From Fulverythrobacter ferritrahens (GTDB taxonomy: Bacteria > Pseudomonadota > Alphaproteobacteria > Sphingomonadales > Sphingomonadaceae), in the NCBI RefSeq assembly GCF_020539485.1, contig NZ_JACDXU010000001.1:930001-994000 (forward strand): DNA of 64,000 nucleotides. Direction: 5' to 3'. Positions 28,455 through 37,722 of the stretch are shown here, in pieces; the first letter of the stretch is position 1; the number at the start of each line of letters is the position of its first letter. The notes under the pieces were generated by a model that made no database searches, was not told the DNA's origin, and saw only the letters and a program-made list of their open reading frames with translations. The position numbers and the translations under genes were made by a program.

Positions 28455-29564
28455 TCAGTAGCTCCCCACCAATACGTCGGTGTAGAGTTCGTTCGCCTCG
28501 GGTTCGGGCGAATTCTCGGCGAAATCGGCCGCTTCGGCGACCTGGGCGCGGATCACTTTCTCGATTTCCTTCAGGCGGTCTTCCGAAATGCCGCGCTCGA
28601 GGAGTTCGGCCTTCGCATGGTCGATCGGGTCCTTCTTCTCGCGGACGCCCTGCACTTCCTCGCGCGTGCGATATTTCGCCGGGTCAGACATTGAATGGCC
28701 GCGATAGCGATAGGTGTTCAGCTCCATCAATACGGGGCCATGTCCTTCGCGCACGTGCTTCGCGGCGATCTCGGTCGCCTGCCGCACTTCCAGCACGTCC
28801 ATGCCATTCACATCCATGCCGGGAATACGGAAGGCCGTGCCACGGCGATAGAAGTGCGTTTCGGCCGAGCTGCGCTTGACCGAAGTGCCCATGGCATACT
28901 GATTGTTCTCGATCACGAACAGGATCGGCAGCTTCCACAGCGAGGCCATGTTGAAGGTCTCGTAGACCTGACCCTGGTTCGCCGCGCCGTCGCCAAAATA
29001 GGCGACGCAAATGCCGCCATCTTCACGGTACTTATGGCCGAAGGCGAGACCCGCGCCGAGCGGAACCTGCGCGCCGACGATGCCGTGACCGCCATAAAAC
29101 GCATGCTCGGTGCTGAACATGTGCATGGAACCGCCCTTGCCCCGGCTGATGCCGGCGGCACGGCCCGTAAGTTCGGCCATGATGATCTTGGGATCGATTC
29201 CATAGGCCAGCATATGGCCATGGTCGCGATAGCCGGTGATGACGCTGTCCTTGCCGGATTCCAGCGCGGACTGGATACCCACCGCGACAGCTTCCTGGCC
29301 GATATAAAGGTGGCAGAAACCGCCGATCAGGCCCAGGCCGTAAAGCTGGCCCGCCCGCTCTTCGAAGCGGCGGATGAGCAGCATCTTCTCGTAAAGATCG
29401 AGCAGTTCCTCGTCGCTCGCTTGATAGCGCTTCTGCTGTGCATGCGCTTCCTGAAGACTATGGAGCGCGAAATTGTCGCCTGCCGTAGCGGCGGAAGATT
29501 CCCCAGCGGAATTCTCGTTCGTCTTGCTGGAAGAAGTACCGGATTTGGAGGCAGGTTTTGCCAA
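28455..29564 (-). CDS. pdhA: Pyruvate dehydrogenase E1 alpha subunit
   Basis: E1 alpha carries the thiamine diphosphate site of the PDH complex. The protein shows the GDGAANQGQ ThDP/Mg motif, the G-K-G-G-S-M-H segment, and the [14 protein letters not shown] loop that contains the regulatory serines in mitochondrial homologues. About 369 residues are expected from a TTG start at 29564, which follows GAAGGGA at ideal spacing; an ATG at 29594 is an alternative. The first 35 residues are a low-complexity S/K/A-rich tail. It is co-directional and almost contiguous with pdhB. Confidence 0.95.
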   Translation of the reverse strand: MAKPASKSGTSSSKTNENSAGESSAATAGDNFALHSLQEAHAQQKRYQASDEELLDLYEKMLLIRRFEERAGQLYGLGLIGGFCHLYIGQEAVAVGIQSALESGKDSVITGYRDHGHMLAYGIDPKIIMAELTGRAAGISRGKGGSMHMFSTEHAFYGGHGIVGAQVPLGAGLAFGHKYREDGGICVAYFGDGAANQGQVYETFNMASLWKLPILFVIENNQYAMGTSVKRSSAETHFYRRGTAFRIPGMDVNGMDVLEVRQATEIAAKHVREGHGPVLMELNTYRYRGHSMSDPAKYRTREEVQGVREKKDPIDHAKAELLERGISEDRLKEIEKVIRAQVAEAADFAENSPEPEANELYTDVLVGSY

Positions 29565-29720
29565 AATCGTATCCCTTCGTCTGGCCTCTCGCATATGCCG
29601 TGCACGCTTTCGCACGAGGCGGCTTCGCGCTGCCTATAAGCGCAAGGCAAGCGCCTAGGCAACGCCCCGAATGCACAGATAATGAAAAGCTTGAAACACG
29701 TTTCGGTGCCAGGACAGCTC

Positions 29721-29740
29721 AAAAATAACCAAAAAGGTTA
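29721..29740 (-). terminator. Probable terminator after ftsB
   Basis: On the minus strand TAACC (29740-29736) and GGTTA (29730-29726) form a 5-bp stem with a TTTTT loop, followed by five more T residues. The stem includes the ftsB stop codon. The stem is short, so termination may be partial. Confidence 0.4.
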
Positions 29741-30049
29741 GTCGAGCTTAATAACGACTTCGTCTTGATGCACGACGTTCAGATTCTTGCGCAGCAATTC
29801 GCCCACGAGATCGGGATCGGCCTTGTTGGGATCAAGCAAGGCGACGCGATTCTGCAGCTCATCCCGCTCTGCCTTGAGTTGAGCGATCTGATCTTCCCGC
29901 TTGTCGAGCAATCGGAGATTCTCGCCCCAGGCGAGCACCCCGCTGGGCCCTGCGAGAGACAGGCCGCCAAGCACCAGAAGCCAGCCAAGCGCGCCCATCT
30001 GGACCAGCTTGTCTTTCGGCGTCAGGAGCGTTGGATCATTGCGCGACAT
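29738..30049 (-). CDS. ftsB: Septum formation initiator, FtsB/DivIC family
   Basis: FtsB is a small bitopic divisome protein that works with FtsL and FtsQ. The 103-residue protein has a single transmembrane helix (about residues 18-36) followed by a leucine-zipper-like coiled coil (E-N-L-R-L-L-D-K-R-E-D-Q-I-A-Q-L) and a short C-terminal globular end, the expected layout. It lies upstream of pdhA in the same direction, with 173 bp between them. FtsB-family genes adjoining pdhA are common in alphaproteobacteria. Confidence 0.88.
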   Translation of the reverse strand: MSRNDPTLLTPKDKLVQMGALGWLLVLGGLSLAGPSGVLAWGENLRLLDKREDQIAQLKAERDELQNRVALLDPNKADPDLVGELLRKNLNVVHQDEVVIKLD

Positions 30050-30117
30050 AGCTCACCTATGAATCACAGATAAAGGCAGGATTCAAGGGATTTCGCGCAT
30101 TTCCCGGCCAGTCTGCG

Positions 30118-31149
30118 CTACCTTGGGCGGCGAAGCGATTCCCGAGTGGTTCCGCTCGGCATATCAGTAAGTGGATTGACGGAGGTCCCCGGCGCGCAAA
30201 TGGCATCGATTGCGTCCAGCAAGGACGGATCAAGCCGCATCTCTCCACATGCCAGCAGGCTTTCCAGATGGTCCATCACTCGAGGGCCGATAATCGCGCT
30301 GGTGACTGCCGGATGCTCGATGGCGAAGGCAATCGCCATCTGCGCAAGAGGTAGCCCGGCGTCGTGCGCCAGCTTCTCAAGCCGCGCAACCAGTTCCAGC
30401 TTGCGTCGGATAAGCTGCGATTCCGGATCGAACTTGCCCGTGAAGCGCTTGGAGAAGGTGACAACCCGGCTGGATTCGCCGAAATCCGAGGCCCCCTTGT
30501 ACTTCCCCGAGAGGAAACCCCCATCGAGCGGGCTCCACACGATCATGCCCATTCCATGTCGCGCACAGGCGGGCAGCACGAACCGCTCTATATCGCGGTT
30601 GAAGATCGAATAGACGCTCTGCTCGCAGCGGAAAGGCAGATAATTGCGACGATCCGCCGCCCATTGGGCTTCGACGATGCGGTCGGCAGGAAACATCGAG
30701 CTGCCAAAGCTGCGGATCTTGCCCTTGCGCACCAGTTCGGTGAGCGTGAACAGCACTTCGTCTATATCGGTAGCAGCATCCCAGCGGTGCATCTGGTAAA
30801 GATCGATATAGTCCGTCTGGAGGCGGCGCAGACTTTCGTCCACGGCCCGTTCAATCCATCGGCGCGAGCCGCCCCGCATATTGGGATCATCTCCCATCGG
30901 ATTGAAGAATTTGGTGGCCACTACAATCGTATCACGTCGCCCCTTCAGGGCGCGCGCCACGATCTCTTCCGATTCGCCGCGTGAATAGACATCCGCCGTA
31001 TCGAGAAAATTGATCCCGGCATCGAAGGCGCGATGCATGATGCGCACACAATCGTCATGATCGGGATTGCCAAGCGCCCCGAACATCATCGTGCCCAGGC
31101 AAAGCCGGCTGACCTGCATTCCCGTGCCGCCCAGAACCCGCATTTCCAT
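30118..31149 (-). CDS. Aldo/keto reductase
   Basis: A 343-residue NADPH-dependent oxidoreductase with a TIM-barrel fold. The catalytic tetrad is visible as D and Y in DTADVYSRGESE, K in VATKF, and H in QMHRWD. The R-x-G-x-x-G-x-x-V-S start and the C-terminal S-A-I-I-G-P NADPH-binding segment fit the YhdN/YdjG-like group. Such enzymes reduce aldehydes and ketones with broad specificity. It begins 200 bp from the divergent secreted-protein gene and ends 68 bp before the ftsB start on the same strand, so co-transcription with ftsB is uncertain. Confidence 0.92.
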   Translation of the reverse strand: MEMRVLGGTGMQVSRLCLGTMMFGALGNPDHDDCVRIMHRAFDAGINFLDTADVYSRGESEEIVARALKGRRDTIVVATKFFNPMGDDPNMRGGSRRWIERAVDESLRRLQTDYIDLYQMHRWDAATDIDEVLFTLTELVRKGKIRSFGSSMFPADRIVEAQWAADRRNYLPFRCEQSVYSIFNRDIERFVLPACARHGMGMIVWSPLDGGFLSGKYKGASDFGESSRVVTFSKRFTGKFDPESQLIRRKLELVARLEKLAHDAGLPLAQMAIAFAIEHPAVTSAIIGPRVMDHLESLLACGEMRLDPSLLDAIDAICAPGTSVNPLTDMPSGTTRESLRRPR

Positions 31150-31349
31150 GTAAGCACCCTTCCCCGTCGGCTTGTGGCCCGGATCTCTAGACCCCCACTC
31201 AGCGATTTCCAGCCAAAAGCGTTCCCGCCCCGTCGTGCCTGTGCTAGCAGCCGCGCAAGAAACGAGTGTTGCAACGGCTTGATGTGCCTCTTGCGCGAGC
31301 GGGGCCGTGCCGCCAGTGTCGCCGTGGTATTGAGAGGAGAATGTCGATT

Positions 31350-31922
31350 ATGGTCCACCGCATGAAGCACATGCAGCACGCGACCGCACTGCTGGTAAGT
31401 GCCGGCGCGGCGGCGGTTTGCCTGTCTGCCCCGGCGTTTGCGCAGGTGGACCCGGCCACTACGCTCAACATCATGCGCGAATGCGCGAAGATCGACGATC
31501 CGACGGCACGCCTTGCCTGTTATGACAATAATATCCGCATGGGCGGCGGTTCTCCGCGTGTCCCCGGTGCCGGAGAGCGCGTGCAGGGCGGCGGCGCAGT
31601 CCTCGGTGCTGCGAGCAATGGCGGCACTCAGGGTTTCGGGGCAGAGAGCGTGAAGAACGCCGATCGCTTCAGAAGCTCTGAAGATCGTGGCCAGGGCCCC
31701 GACGAAATCCGCGCCAAGATTCTCGAAGTGCGGGAACGCGAACCGGGCATCTATCTGGTAACGCTGGAAGGCGGCGCGCAATGGCAGTTCTCGGACTCGG
31801 TGGGGCGCAGTTTCCGCGCGCCGCGCAAGGGTGCCCTTGTCGAGATTCAGCGTGCCTCGCTCGGCAGCTTCCTCATGGTTGTGGATGGACAGGCAGGCGT
31901 AAGAGTGCGCCGCGTCAAATAA
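31350..31922 (+). CDS. Predicted secreted protein of unknown function
   Basis: A protein of about 190 residues with a signal peptide ending APAFAQ near residue 32. The mature N-terminus contains a C-A-K-I-D-D-P-T-A-R-L-A-C-Y-D segment, a cysteine-pair pattern found in several exported proteobacterial proteins. A glycine-rich linker then leads to a predicted small beta domain (I-L-E-V-R-E through V-R-V-R-R-V-K). No family function is known to me. Two starts are possible: ATG 31341, almost touching the AGGAG, and ATG 31350, better spaced and used here. A strong terminator follows. Confidence 0.78.
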   Translation: MVHRMKHMQHATALLVSAGAAAVCLSAPAFAQVDPATTLNIMRECAKIDDPTARLACYDNNIRMGGGSPRVPGAGERVQGGGAVLGAASNGGTQGFGAESVKNADRFRSSEDRGQGPDEIRAKILEVREREPGIYLVTLEGGAQWQFSDSVGRSFRAPRKGALVEIQRASLGSFLMVVDGQAGVRVRRVK

Positions 31923-31947
31923 TCTCGAACAATCCACTCCGAATTCT

Positions 31948-31984
31948 AAGAGGGGCCGCCGGGTTCTGTCCGGCGGCCCCTCTT
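31948..31984. terminator. Strong hairpin terminator after the secreted-protein gene
   Basis: A perfect 15-bp stem (31948-31962 with 31970-31984) encloses a 7-nt loop. It lies 26 bp past the stop of the secreted-protein gene and 25 bp from the convergent MarR gene end, so it can serve both directions. A short T-rich stretch follows on the plus strand. Confidence 0.8.
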
Positions 31985-32008
31985 GCGTTTACCGTCCAGA
32001 GCAGATTG

Positions 32009-33343
32009 TTAGTGGCTCTCGAGTTCCTCGAACGCCCGCTCCCGCTCGAGCTGAGCTGCGGCATTGCGGCGAATTTTGTCGAAAGTGGTGAGAAATGCCT
32101 CCAATTGTCGCGCGGGCACAGGTTCCATCAGGAACTTGCTCCGATTGAAGCCAGTCTCCACGATTATGTCGTAAAGCACCTGTCCTTCCGCGCTGGGAGA
32201 GAAGCGACCGTGCCTGCGGCCCAGCTTGCCTTCCCGCACTACGAGGCCTTTTTCGATCAGATGATTGACGGTGCGCCCCGCCTGACTGTGATCGCGCTCC
32301 AATATGCGGACGAGATAGGCCCAATCGGTCGGCGGGTTCTTCCCGATTTCGCTCAGTACCCAGGCTTCGAAATTTGAAAGACCCGTGCGCCGTTTGAAAG
32401 CGAGCGCGCCACTTCTGGAAAAATACGCGCTCAAGGTAAGCAGCGGGGAGACAATGCGCGATCTGTCGATCACAATCGGCTCGTTAACTCTGCCAACTTC
32501 GATGCCATGTCCCGGTTCGATTTCCTGATCGGAACGACCGGCTTTGTGGGCGAGTTCCCTCTCTTGCTCGTAAAGAGTGACTGCCCGGTCCAGCAGTATC
32601 TCCGTGACAGCGAAGAAATCCTGCAATTCCTTGTCGCTCACGTCGAAAGCCAGTTCGCGGTTGCGCAGTTCCGCCATGCGAAGCAGGCGCTCGCCCAGCG
32701 CTTCCCCTTTCCGGGTGAGGGCCACGGGGCTGCGAATTTGCTCCCGCTGAACCAGCTTCAGTTCAAGCAAACGCTTCACAGACCGGCTGACTTGAGCCTT
32801 GTCGACGCCGATTGCGGAAGACAGGCCGGCGGGAACCAGCGGCCCGCGAATTTTGAGAAGGAACAGGATGCGGCGATCAAGCTCGACCAGATCGATCTCG
32901 CGCGCATAGAAAAGTTCCGCGCTCTCCCGAACCTTGTGCAGCACCTGCCACAATTCGCTCTGGAACAGCCGGGGCGGCGCCTGTCCCTGCGGCTGGGCCG
33001 ATCCCGCGGCGGTAACCGGAGTGAATCCTTCAAGTATGCGGTCAAGCTGCCGGGTAAACTCCTCGCCCGGAGACGATGCTTCGCCCCCGTTCGCGAATGT
33101 TTCCGTTGCGGCCCCCATCGCGAGGCGATCGACAAGGCGCAAGGCGTCTTCCGCCTGCTGGCCCAGGAACACCGCCAGACTGTTGATCGCGCTCTCGTCG
33201 AGCTTGGGGATCGTTGTGCCATTCATCAGGCTATCAAGGATTTCCCGCCATCGACGCCGTGCATGCCTGCGCAGCAAAAGCTGCCAGTCTCCAGCGATCG
33301 CTGACGCGCCGCCTGCATGTGTATCGTCCGCTTGCCCGCCCAT
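32009..33343 (-). CDS. Transcriptional regulator with two MarR-type winged helices
   Basis: MarR proteins are normally about 150 residues and dimerise. This 444-residue protein contains two MarR-like domains in one chain. The first, about residues 125-260, has L-S-S-A-I-G-V-D-K-A-Q-V-S-R-S-V-K-R-L followed by a wing and L-T-R-K-G-E-A. The second, about 300-430, has the pattern L-V-R-I-L-E-R-D-H-S-Q-A-G-R-T-V-N-H-L followed by S-P-S-A-E-G-Q. An N-terminal region of about 120 residues is unassigned. It could act as an internal pseudo-dimer. ATG 33343 is preferred; GAGGAGGG lies 13 bp upstream. It is divergent from the TonB receptor across 779 bp. Confidence 0.85.
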   Translation of the reverse strand: MGGQADDTHAGGASAIAGDWQLLLRRHARRRWREILDSLMNGTTIPKLDESAINSLAVFLGQQAEDALRLVDRLAMGAATETFANGGEASSPGEEFTRQLDRILEGFTPVTAAGSAQPQGQAPPRLFQSELWQVLHKVRESAELFYAREIDLVELDRRILFLLKIRGPLVPAGLSSAIGVDKAQVSRSVKRLLELKLVQREQIRSPVALTRKGEALGERLLRMAELRNRELAFDVSDKELQDFFAVTEILLDRAVTLYEQERELAHKAGRSDQEIEPGHGIEVGRVNEPIVIDRSRIVSPLLTLSAYFSRSGALAFKRRTGLSNFEAWVLSEIGKNPPTDWAYLVRILERDHSQAGRTVNHLIEKGLVVREGKLGRRHGRFSPSAEGQVLYDIIVETGFNRSKFLMEPVPARQLEAFLTTFDKIRRNAAAQLERERAFEELESH

Positions 33344-33568
33344 CTTGGTGGCAATCCCTCCTCGTTTGTCCAACCGCGTCGCTCTTGTCCGGCGAAAATC
33401 CTGCGGCCCCACGGTCAGCCTAATCGGAAAGTTTCCAGATTGATAGAGCGTTAGATTTGCGTTCCCCCGCCCCTCCCCGCTCCGGTATTTCTCCATTCCG
33501 GCACGAAACTTCGCTCTCAATCCACCAATCGGCCGAACGGGATGATGTGCGGGCGCAGGGCTCCCATT

Positions 33569-33593
33569 TTCAACATGCAGAACTCATGTTGAA
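33569..33593. promoter_or_regulatory. Perfect 9-7-9 inverted repeat, candidate operator
   Basis: TTCAACATG (33569-33577) and CATGTTGAA (33585-33593) are perfect inverted arms separated by 7 bp. The size and symmetry suit a dimeric or pseudo-dimeric DNA-binding protein. It lies 226 bp upstream of the tandem-MarR gene and about 530 bp upstream of the TonB receptor gene. There is no T-tract on either strand, so a terminator is unlikely. Confidence 0.45.
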
Positions 33594-34075
33594 GCCAGAC
33601 ATCATCAACCTGCTGCTGCCAGAAGTACTATCGCCGAAGAAACGCGCGCGACTCGCAATGGAGCCCTGTTTTTTATTCTGGCTTGGCGAAGTTACGGAAT
33701 CCGCTACGGCATACCGCAGGTTGATCGCCGATAAGCCGTGCGAGTGTCACCATCCTGACACAGTCACGAAGTTCCTCAGCAACCAGGCCTTGGCGACTAG
33801 ACAAGATCAACATGCCCACATAATATTACAAGGCTGGTCGAGAGTTCCGAGACAAAACGGGCCTCGATGTGGGAGAGAGTAAATGGGGCAATCGCAGCTT
33901 TCTGCTGCCTGTGACGGCTATTTGGGATGCGCTTTTTGCGCGTCCATGGGTGATTCTCGCCGTCCTGTTTCCAGGTCTTCTCTGATCATCCCTAACATCG
34001 GGTCTGATTTGCCTGCCCTTTCAGGGCTGGGCACTTTCGGCGTTTTCACCGCCAATTTCTGAGAAGTTTCCTACC

Positions 34076-34094
34076 CGACGGCGCCCTGCCGTCG
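34076..34094 (+). repeat. Leader hairpin of the TonB receptor gene
   Basis: CGACGGC (34076-34082) pairs perfectly with GCCGTCG (34088-34094) around a 5-nt loop. It ends 28 bp before the receptor start codon, just ahead of the GGGAGG ribosome-binding site. It may stabilise the mRNA or affect translation; no antiterminator partner was seen. Confidence 0.45.
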
Positions 34095-34122
34095 CAAAGA
34101 TTGTCAAAGGGAGGGTAGAATA

Positions 34123-37100
34123 GTGAGTACCACTTTTAACACCGCACGGGGTTTCAGGACCCTGTTGCTTGCCGGAAGCGCCAGCGCTGTTGCGCTGTCG
34201 TTCGCCGCGCCAGCCTATGCGCAGGATGGCGCAACCGAGGATGATAGCGCACCTATCATCGTCACGGGTTCGCGCATTCAGCGCAAGGACTTCGAATCCA
34301 ACAGCCCGATCGTCACGGTGAATGAGGATCTGCTGCAGCAGTCCAGCACCGCTGCGATTGAGCAGAACCTGAACAAGCTGCCCCAGTTCACCCCGGCGAA
34401 GACGCCCACGGGCGGTGGCGACATTCAGCCGACCGCGACCAACACCCCCGGTGCCGCGACCATCTCGCTGCGCGGCCTTGGCGCCAACCGCAACCTCGTG
34501 CTGCTCGACGGCCGTCGCGTGACGCCCAGCAACGCTGCGGGTATCGTTGACATCAACACCATCCCGTCGGCCGCCATTCAGCGCGTCGAAATCATCTCGG
34601 GCGGTGCTTCGGCAACCTACGGTGCAGACGCTGTTGCCGGTGTCACGAACTTCATCCTGAAGAAGAACTTCAACGGCCTCGAGCTTGATGGCCAGTATGG
34701 CATCACCGAGCATGGCGATAACGCCGAATATCAGCTGTCGGGCATCATGGGCACCGACTTTGCCGATAATCGCGGTAACATCAGCATCGCGATGTCGTGG
34801 AACAAGCGCGAAGAAAGCTTCCAGCGCGATCGCGACTGGTATCAGGATCTCTGGCGTGACCCGACCACGGGTGCCGGCGGCCGCTTCTTCCCGCTCAATC
34901 CGGGCATCGCACTGGGTTACGGCAATGCGCCCGACCCGACCGTATTCCTGAGCAAGTTCCCCGGCGCCAATGCCGTAAATCAGGTGATTTCGCTTAAGCC
35001 CGGCGCAAACCCGGCCTTGGGCACGAGCTATACCTGCACCAACACTTTTGGCGCAGCTCCTATTGATAGCGGCCTTTGCAGCATTGCCGCGATTCCGACC
35101 GGTCCCGACACCTATAACCCGGTGAACGTACTCGGCGGCCTGCAGGGCTTCTCGATCTACGCCAATCAGAATGGCAGCCTGTTCACCACCGGCTACAACC
35201 AGCGCGGTGGCGCCGGTCTGTTCGATGGCAAGACCGGACAGGGTGACATTGCGGTTCGCAACTCGAACGGCAGCCTGAAGTTCGTCGATACGAATGCTTA
35301 TCTGATCCTGCCGCTCACGCGCTACAACATGTTCATGCGCGGCAATTACGAGATCAATGACTGGATCGGCGTATTCGCACAGGGTCTCTTCAGCAATACG
35401 AAGACCTTCACCACCCAGCAGGGCGGTGCCATCACCAGCGGTTGGGACGTGTTCCTGCCCTATGGTACGGGCGTCTATACCGGTAGCGCCAACTCGGCGA
35501 CTGCCTATGGCAGCGTTGGCCTGCCCAGCTCGGTCATCCTCAACGGCATGTCCTATAACGGTTCGGCCTTCGTCGATGCCACTCCGGGCGACCTGAGCGA
35601 CAACCCGACCAACCCGGCTTTTGCTTCGGCATATGGCAGCCAGTACTCCTGCGCACTGAATGCTGTTGGCGGTTGTTCGAATAATCAGGTTATCGGCCAG
35701 TACCTGCCGCAGAATATTCAGGACATCCTGAATAGCCGTACCGATCCGAACGGCCGCGTTGAAATCAACTATGGTTTCCCGCAGAATCGCTCGGTCACCA
35801 ACGAAGTCACCACTTTCGATCTGATGGCCGGCTTCGAAGGCATGATTCCGGGTACGGACTGGACCTGGGAAGCATACGTCAAGCACGGTGCGACTTCGAC
35901 CTACACCCGTCAGACCGGCGTGTTCTCGCTTAGCCGTCTTCGCACTCTTCTCATGTCGCCTGGCATGGGCAAGGGCTTCAAGGCGAACAGCAACACCGCC
36001 AGCGGCCGTCCGGGCTTCGGTGCGAACTTTGCAAGCTGCACCAGCGGCATGAACTTCTTCGCGCTGAGCTGGGATCAGATTTCCGCCGATTGTAAGCAGG
36101 CCGTTACGGCTGACCTGAAGAACAACTCCAAGGTCTCGCAAACGATCGCGGAAGCCAACGCACAGGGTAAGCTGGCGGATCTGCCCGCTGGCGAACTGCG
36201 TGCAGCGCTTGGTGCCAGCTATCGTAAGCTGAGCTATCAGTTCATCAACGATACGCTGACCAACCAGGGCGAATCCTTCCTGGATCAGGCCGTTGGCATC
36301 TATCCGAGCAGCGACTCGTTCGGCGAATACAACGTCAACGAGTTCTACGGCGAACTGCTGATTCCGGTGTTGCATGACATCCCGGGCATCAAGGCGTTCA
36401 ACCTGGAAGTCGGTGGCCGTTATTCGGATTACAGCACCACCGGTGGCAGCTGGACCTACAAGATCCTCGGCGACTGGGAAGTGACCGACTGGCTTCGTTT
36501 CCGTGGCGGCTTCAACCGTGCGGAACGTGCGCCTAACATCGCTGAACTCTTCCAGTCCTCGTCGCAGATCTTCGGCTTCAACGCTCTGGGCGATCTGTGT
36601 TCCGAACGGTCCACCTATCGCGTCTCGGCCAATGCGGCGGCTGGCGGCAACTCGGCAGCCAATGCGGCTGACGTGAAGGCGGTCTGTAGCGCTGTGATGG
36701 ACAAGACCGGCGGTGCCAACACCGGTGCGAGCTATTATGGCCGCGACATCACCCAGCAGCCGGCTCCGGGCGGCGGTTTTGCCTGGACCAACGCGAAGGG
36801 CAATCCCAACCTGAAGCCCGAAACGGCTGAAACCTGGACTGCCGGTGTCGTGATCAGCTCGCCGTTTGAAAGCGCAGCGCTTTCGCGCCTGCGTCTGGCG
36901 GTTGACTGGTACAAGATCCAGCTCAGCAATGCGATCGGTCTCCAGGGTGCCGGTACCGCTCTCCAGCAGTGCCTTGATCCCTATTGGAACCCGAGCGTAG
37001 CTGGCGCCGCCAGCGATGCTGCCAAGGCAGCTGCGGCGGCTAACAACCAGTATTGCGCCGGTATCCGTTACGATCCGGCTCCGGTACTGGGTGCGGCCAA

Positions 37101-37665
37101 CTTCGACGTGACCTATTACAACGCCGGTGAAGTCAGCATTCAGGGCCTCGACGCCCAGCTTGACTACGCCGTCGATGTGGGTCCGGGTACGCTCACGACC
37201 AATGTGCTCGTGAACTACTACCTCGAATACAAGTCGCGCGAACTGATCAACAACCCGCTGGTCGACTATGTCGGCACGCTGGGTACTGCTCAGAACGGCC
37301 TGAATGCCGGTGCATTCCGTTATCGTGTCCTGACCACGCTGGGCTACAGCGTCGGCCCGGCCTCGCTGACGCTGCAGTGGCAGCATCTGCCCTCGATCAA
37401 GCAGGAAAGCGCCGCCGTGGCGCCGACCCCGATCAGCGGCTACAAGGCCTATGACATGTTCAACCTGTACGGCACCTACAGCGCGACCGACAACCTCACC
37501 TTCCGGGTGGGCGTCGACAATCTGCTGAACACGGCGCCGCCGGTTGGTGGCATCAACACCGCGACCACGCCGACCTCGTCGACGCTGCCGGGTGGTGCAT
37601 TCAACAGCCAGTTCTATGATACGAACGGCCGCCGCTTCTACATTGGTGCGAACGTCAAGTTCTGA
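34123..37665 (+). CDS. TonB-dependent outer-membrane receptor
   Basis: A 1180-residue outer-membrane transporter powered by TonB-ExbBD. A signal peptide (about 1-34, ending APAYAQ) is followed by the TonB-box-like IIVTGSRI, a plug domain (about 50-170, with S-L-R-G-L-G-A-N-R-N-L-V-L-L-D-G-R-R), and a long beta-barrel ending in F-Y-I-G-A-N-V-K-F with the C-terminal aromatic needed for outer-membrane insertion. Cysteines occur in close pairs in what should be surface loops. Start is a GTG behind GGGAGG. The ligand is unknown; sphingomonad receptors of this type take up sugars, metal chelates or aromatics. A strong terminator follows. Confidence 0.95.
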   Translation: MSTTFNTARGFRTLLLAGSASAVALSFAAPAYAQDGATEDDSAPIIVTGSRIQRKDFESNSPIVTVNEDLLQQSSTAAIEQNLNKLPQFTPAKTPTGGGDIQPTATNTPGAATISLRGLGANRNLVLLDGRRVTPSNAAGIVDINTIPSAAIQRVEIISGGASATYGADAVAGVTNFILKKNFNGLELDGQYGITEHGDNAEYQLSGIMGTDFADNRGNISIAMSWNKREESFQRDRDWYQDLWRDPTTGAGGRFFPLNPGIALGYGNAPDPTVFLSKFPGANAVNQVISLKPGANPALGTSYTCTNTFGAAPIDSGLCSIAAIPTGPDTYNPVNVLGGLQGFSIYANQNGSLFTTGYNQRGGAGLFDGKTGQGDIAVRNSNGSLKFVDTNAYLILPLTRYNMFMRGNYEINDWIGVFAQGLFSNTKTFTTQQGGAITSGWDVFLPYGTGVYTGSANSATAYGSVGLPSSVILNGMSYNGSAFVDATPGDLSDNPTNPAFASAYGSQYSCALNAVGGCSNNQVIGQYLPQNIQDILNSRTDPNGRVEINYGFPQNRSVTNEVTTFDLMAGFEGMIPGTDWTWEAYVKHGATSTYTRQTGVFSLSRLRTLLMSPGMGKGFKANSNTASGRPGFGANFASCTSGMNFFALSWDQISADCKQAVTADLKNNSKVSQTIAEANAQGKLADLPAGELRAALGASYRKLSYQFINDTLTNQGESFLDQAVGIYPSSDSFGEYNVNEFYGELLIPVLHDIPGIKAFNLEVGGRYSDYSTTGGSWTYKILGDWEVTDWLRFRGGFNRAERAPNIAELFQSSSQIFGFNALGDLCSERSTYRVSANAAAGGNSAANAADVKAVCSAVMDKTGGANTGASYYGRDITQQPAPGGGFAWTNAKGNPNLKPETAETWTAGVVISSPFESAALSRLRLAVDWYKIQLSNAIGLQGAGTALQQCLDPYWNPSVAGAASDAAKAAAAANNQYCAGIRYDPAPVLGAANFDVTYYNAGEVSIQGLDAQLDYAVDVGPGTLTTNVLVNYYLEYKSRELINNPLVDYVGTLGTAQNGLNAGAFRYRVLTTLGYSVGPASLTLQWQHLPSIKQESAAVAPTPISGYKAYDMFNLYGTYSATDNLTFRVGVDNLLNTAPPVGGINTATTPTSSTLPGGAFNSQFYDTNGRRFYIGANVKF

Positions 37666-37688
37666 TCCTTTCAGGAAGCAACAGAATC

Positions 37689-37722
37689 AGGGCCTTCCCT
37701 TCGGGGAGGGCCCTTTTTCTTT
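37689..37722 (+). terminator. Intrinsic terminator after the TonB receptor
   Basis: An 11-bp stem (37689-37699 with 37704-37714, one G-T pair) is closed by a C-UUCG-G tetraloop and followed by TTTTCTTT. This is a textbook Rho-independent terminator, 24 bp past the receptor stop codon. Confidence 0.92.

Larger units (their letters stand above)
33344..34122. other. Gene-poor 779-bp region between MarR regulator and TonB receptor
   Basis: No recognisable gene is seen here. A plus-strand frame at 33457-33882 (141 codons) has no family resemblance, no ribosome-binding site and unusual codon use, and I do not call it. Bases around 33690-33880 look less GC-rich than the flanks, which may mean a decayed gene or a long regulatory region. 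The segment holds a perfect inverted repeat at 33569-33593 and a hairpin at 34076-34094 in the receptor leader. Promoters for both divergent genes must lie here but could not be pinned down. Confidence 0.6.

Noticed and set aside
33457-33882. Plus-strand frame of 141 codons before the TonB receptor
   Set aside because: It has no ribosome-binding site, no family match and atypical codon use, and its start overlaps no sensible signal; treated as non-coding or decayed.
34021-37386. Open frame of 1121 codons antisense to the TonB receptor
   Set aside because: It mirrors a highly biased GC-rich gene, has no recognisable domain, signal or ribosome-binding site, and the sense strand encodes a clear receptor.
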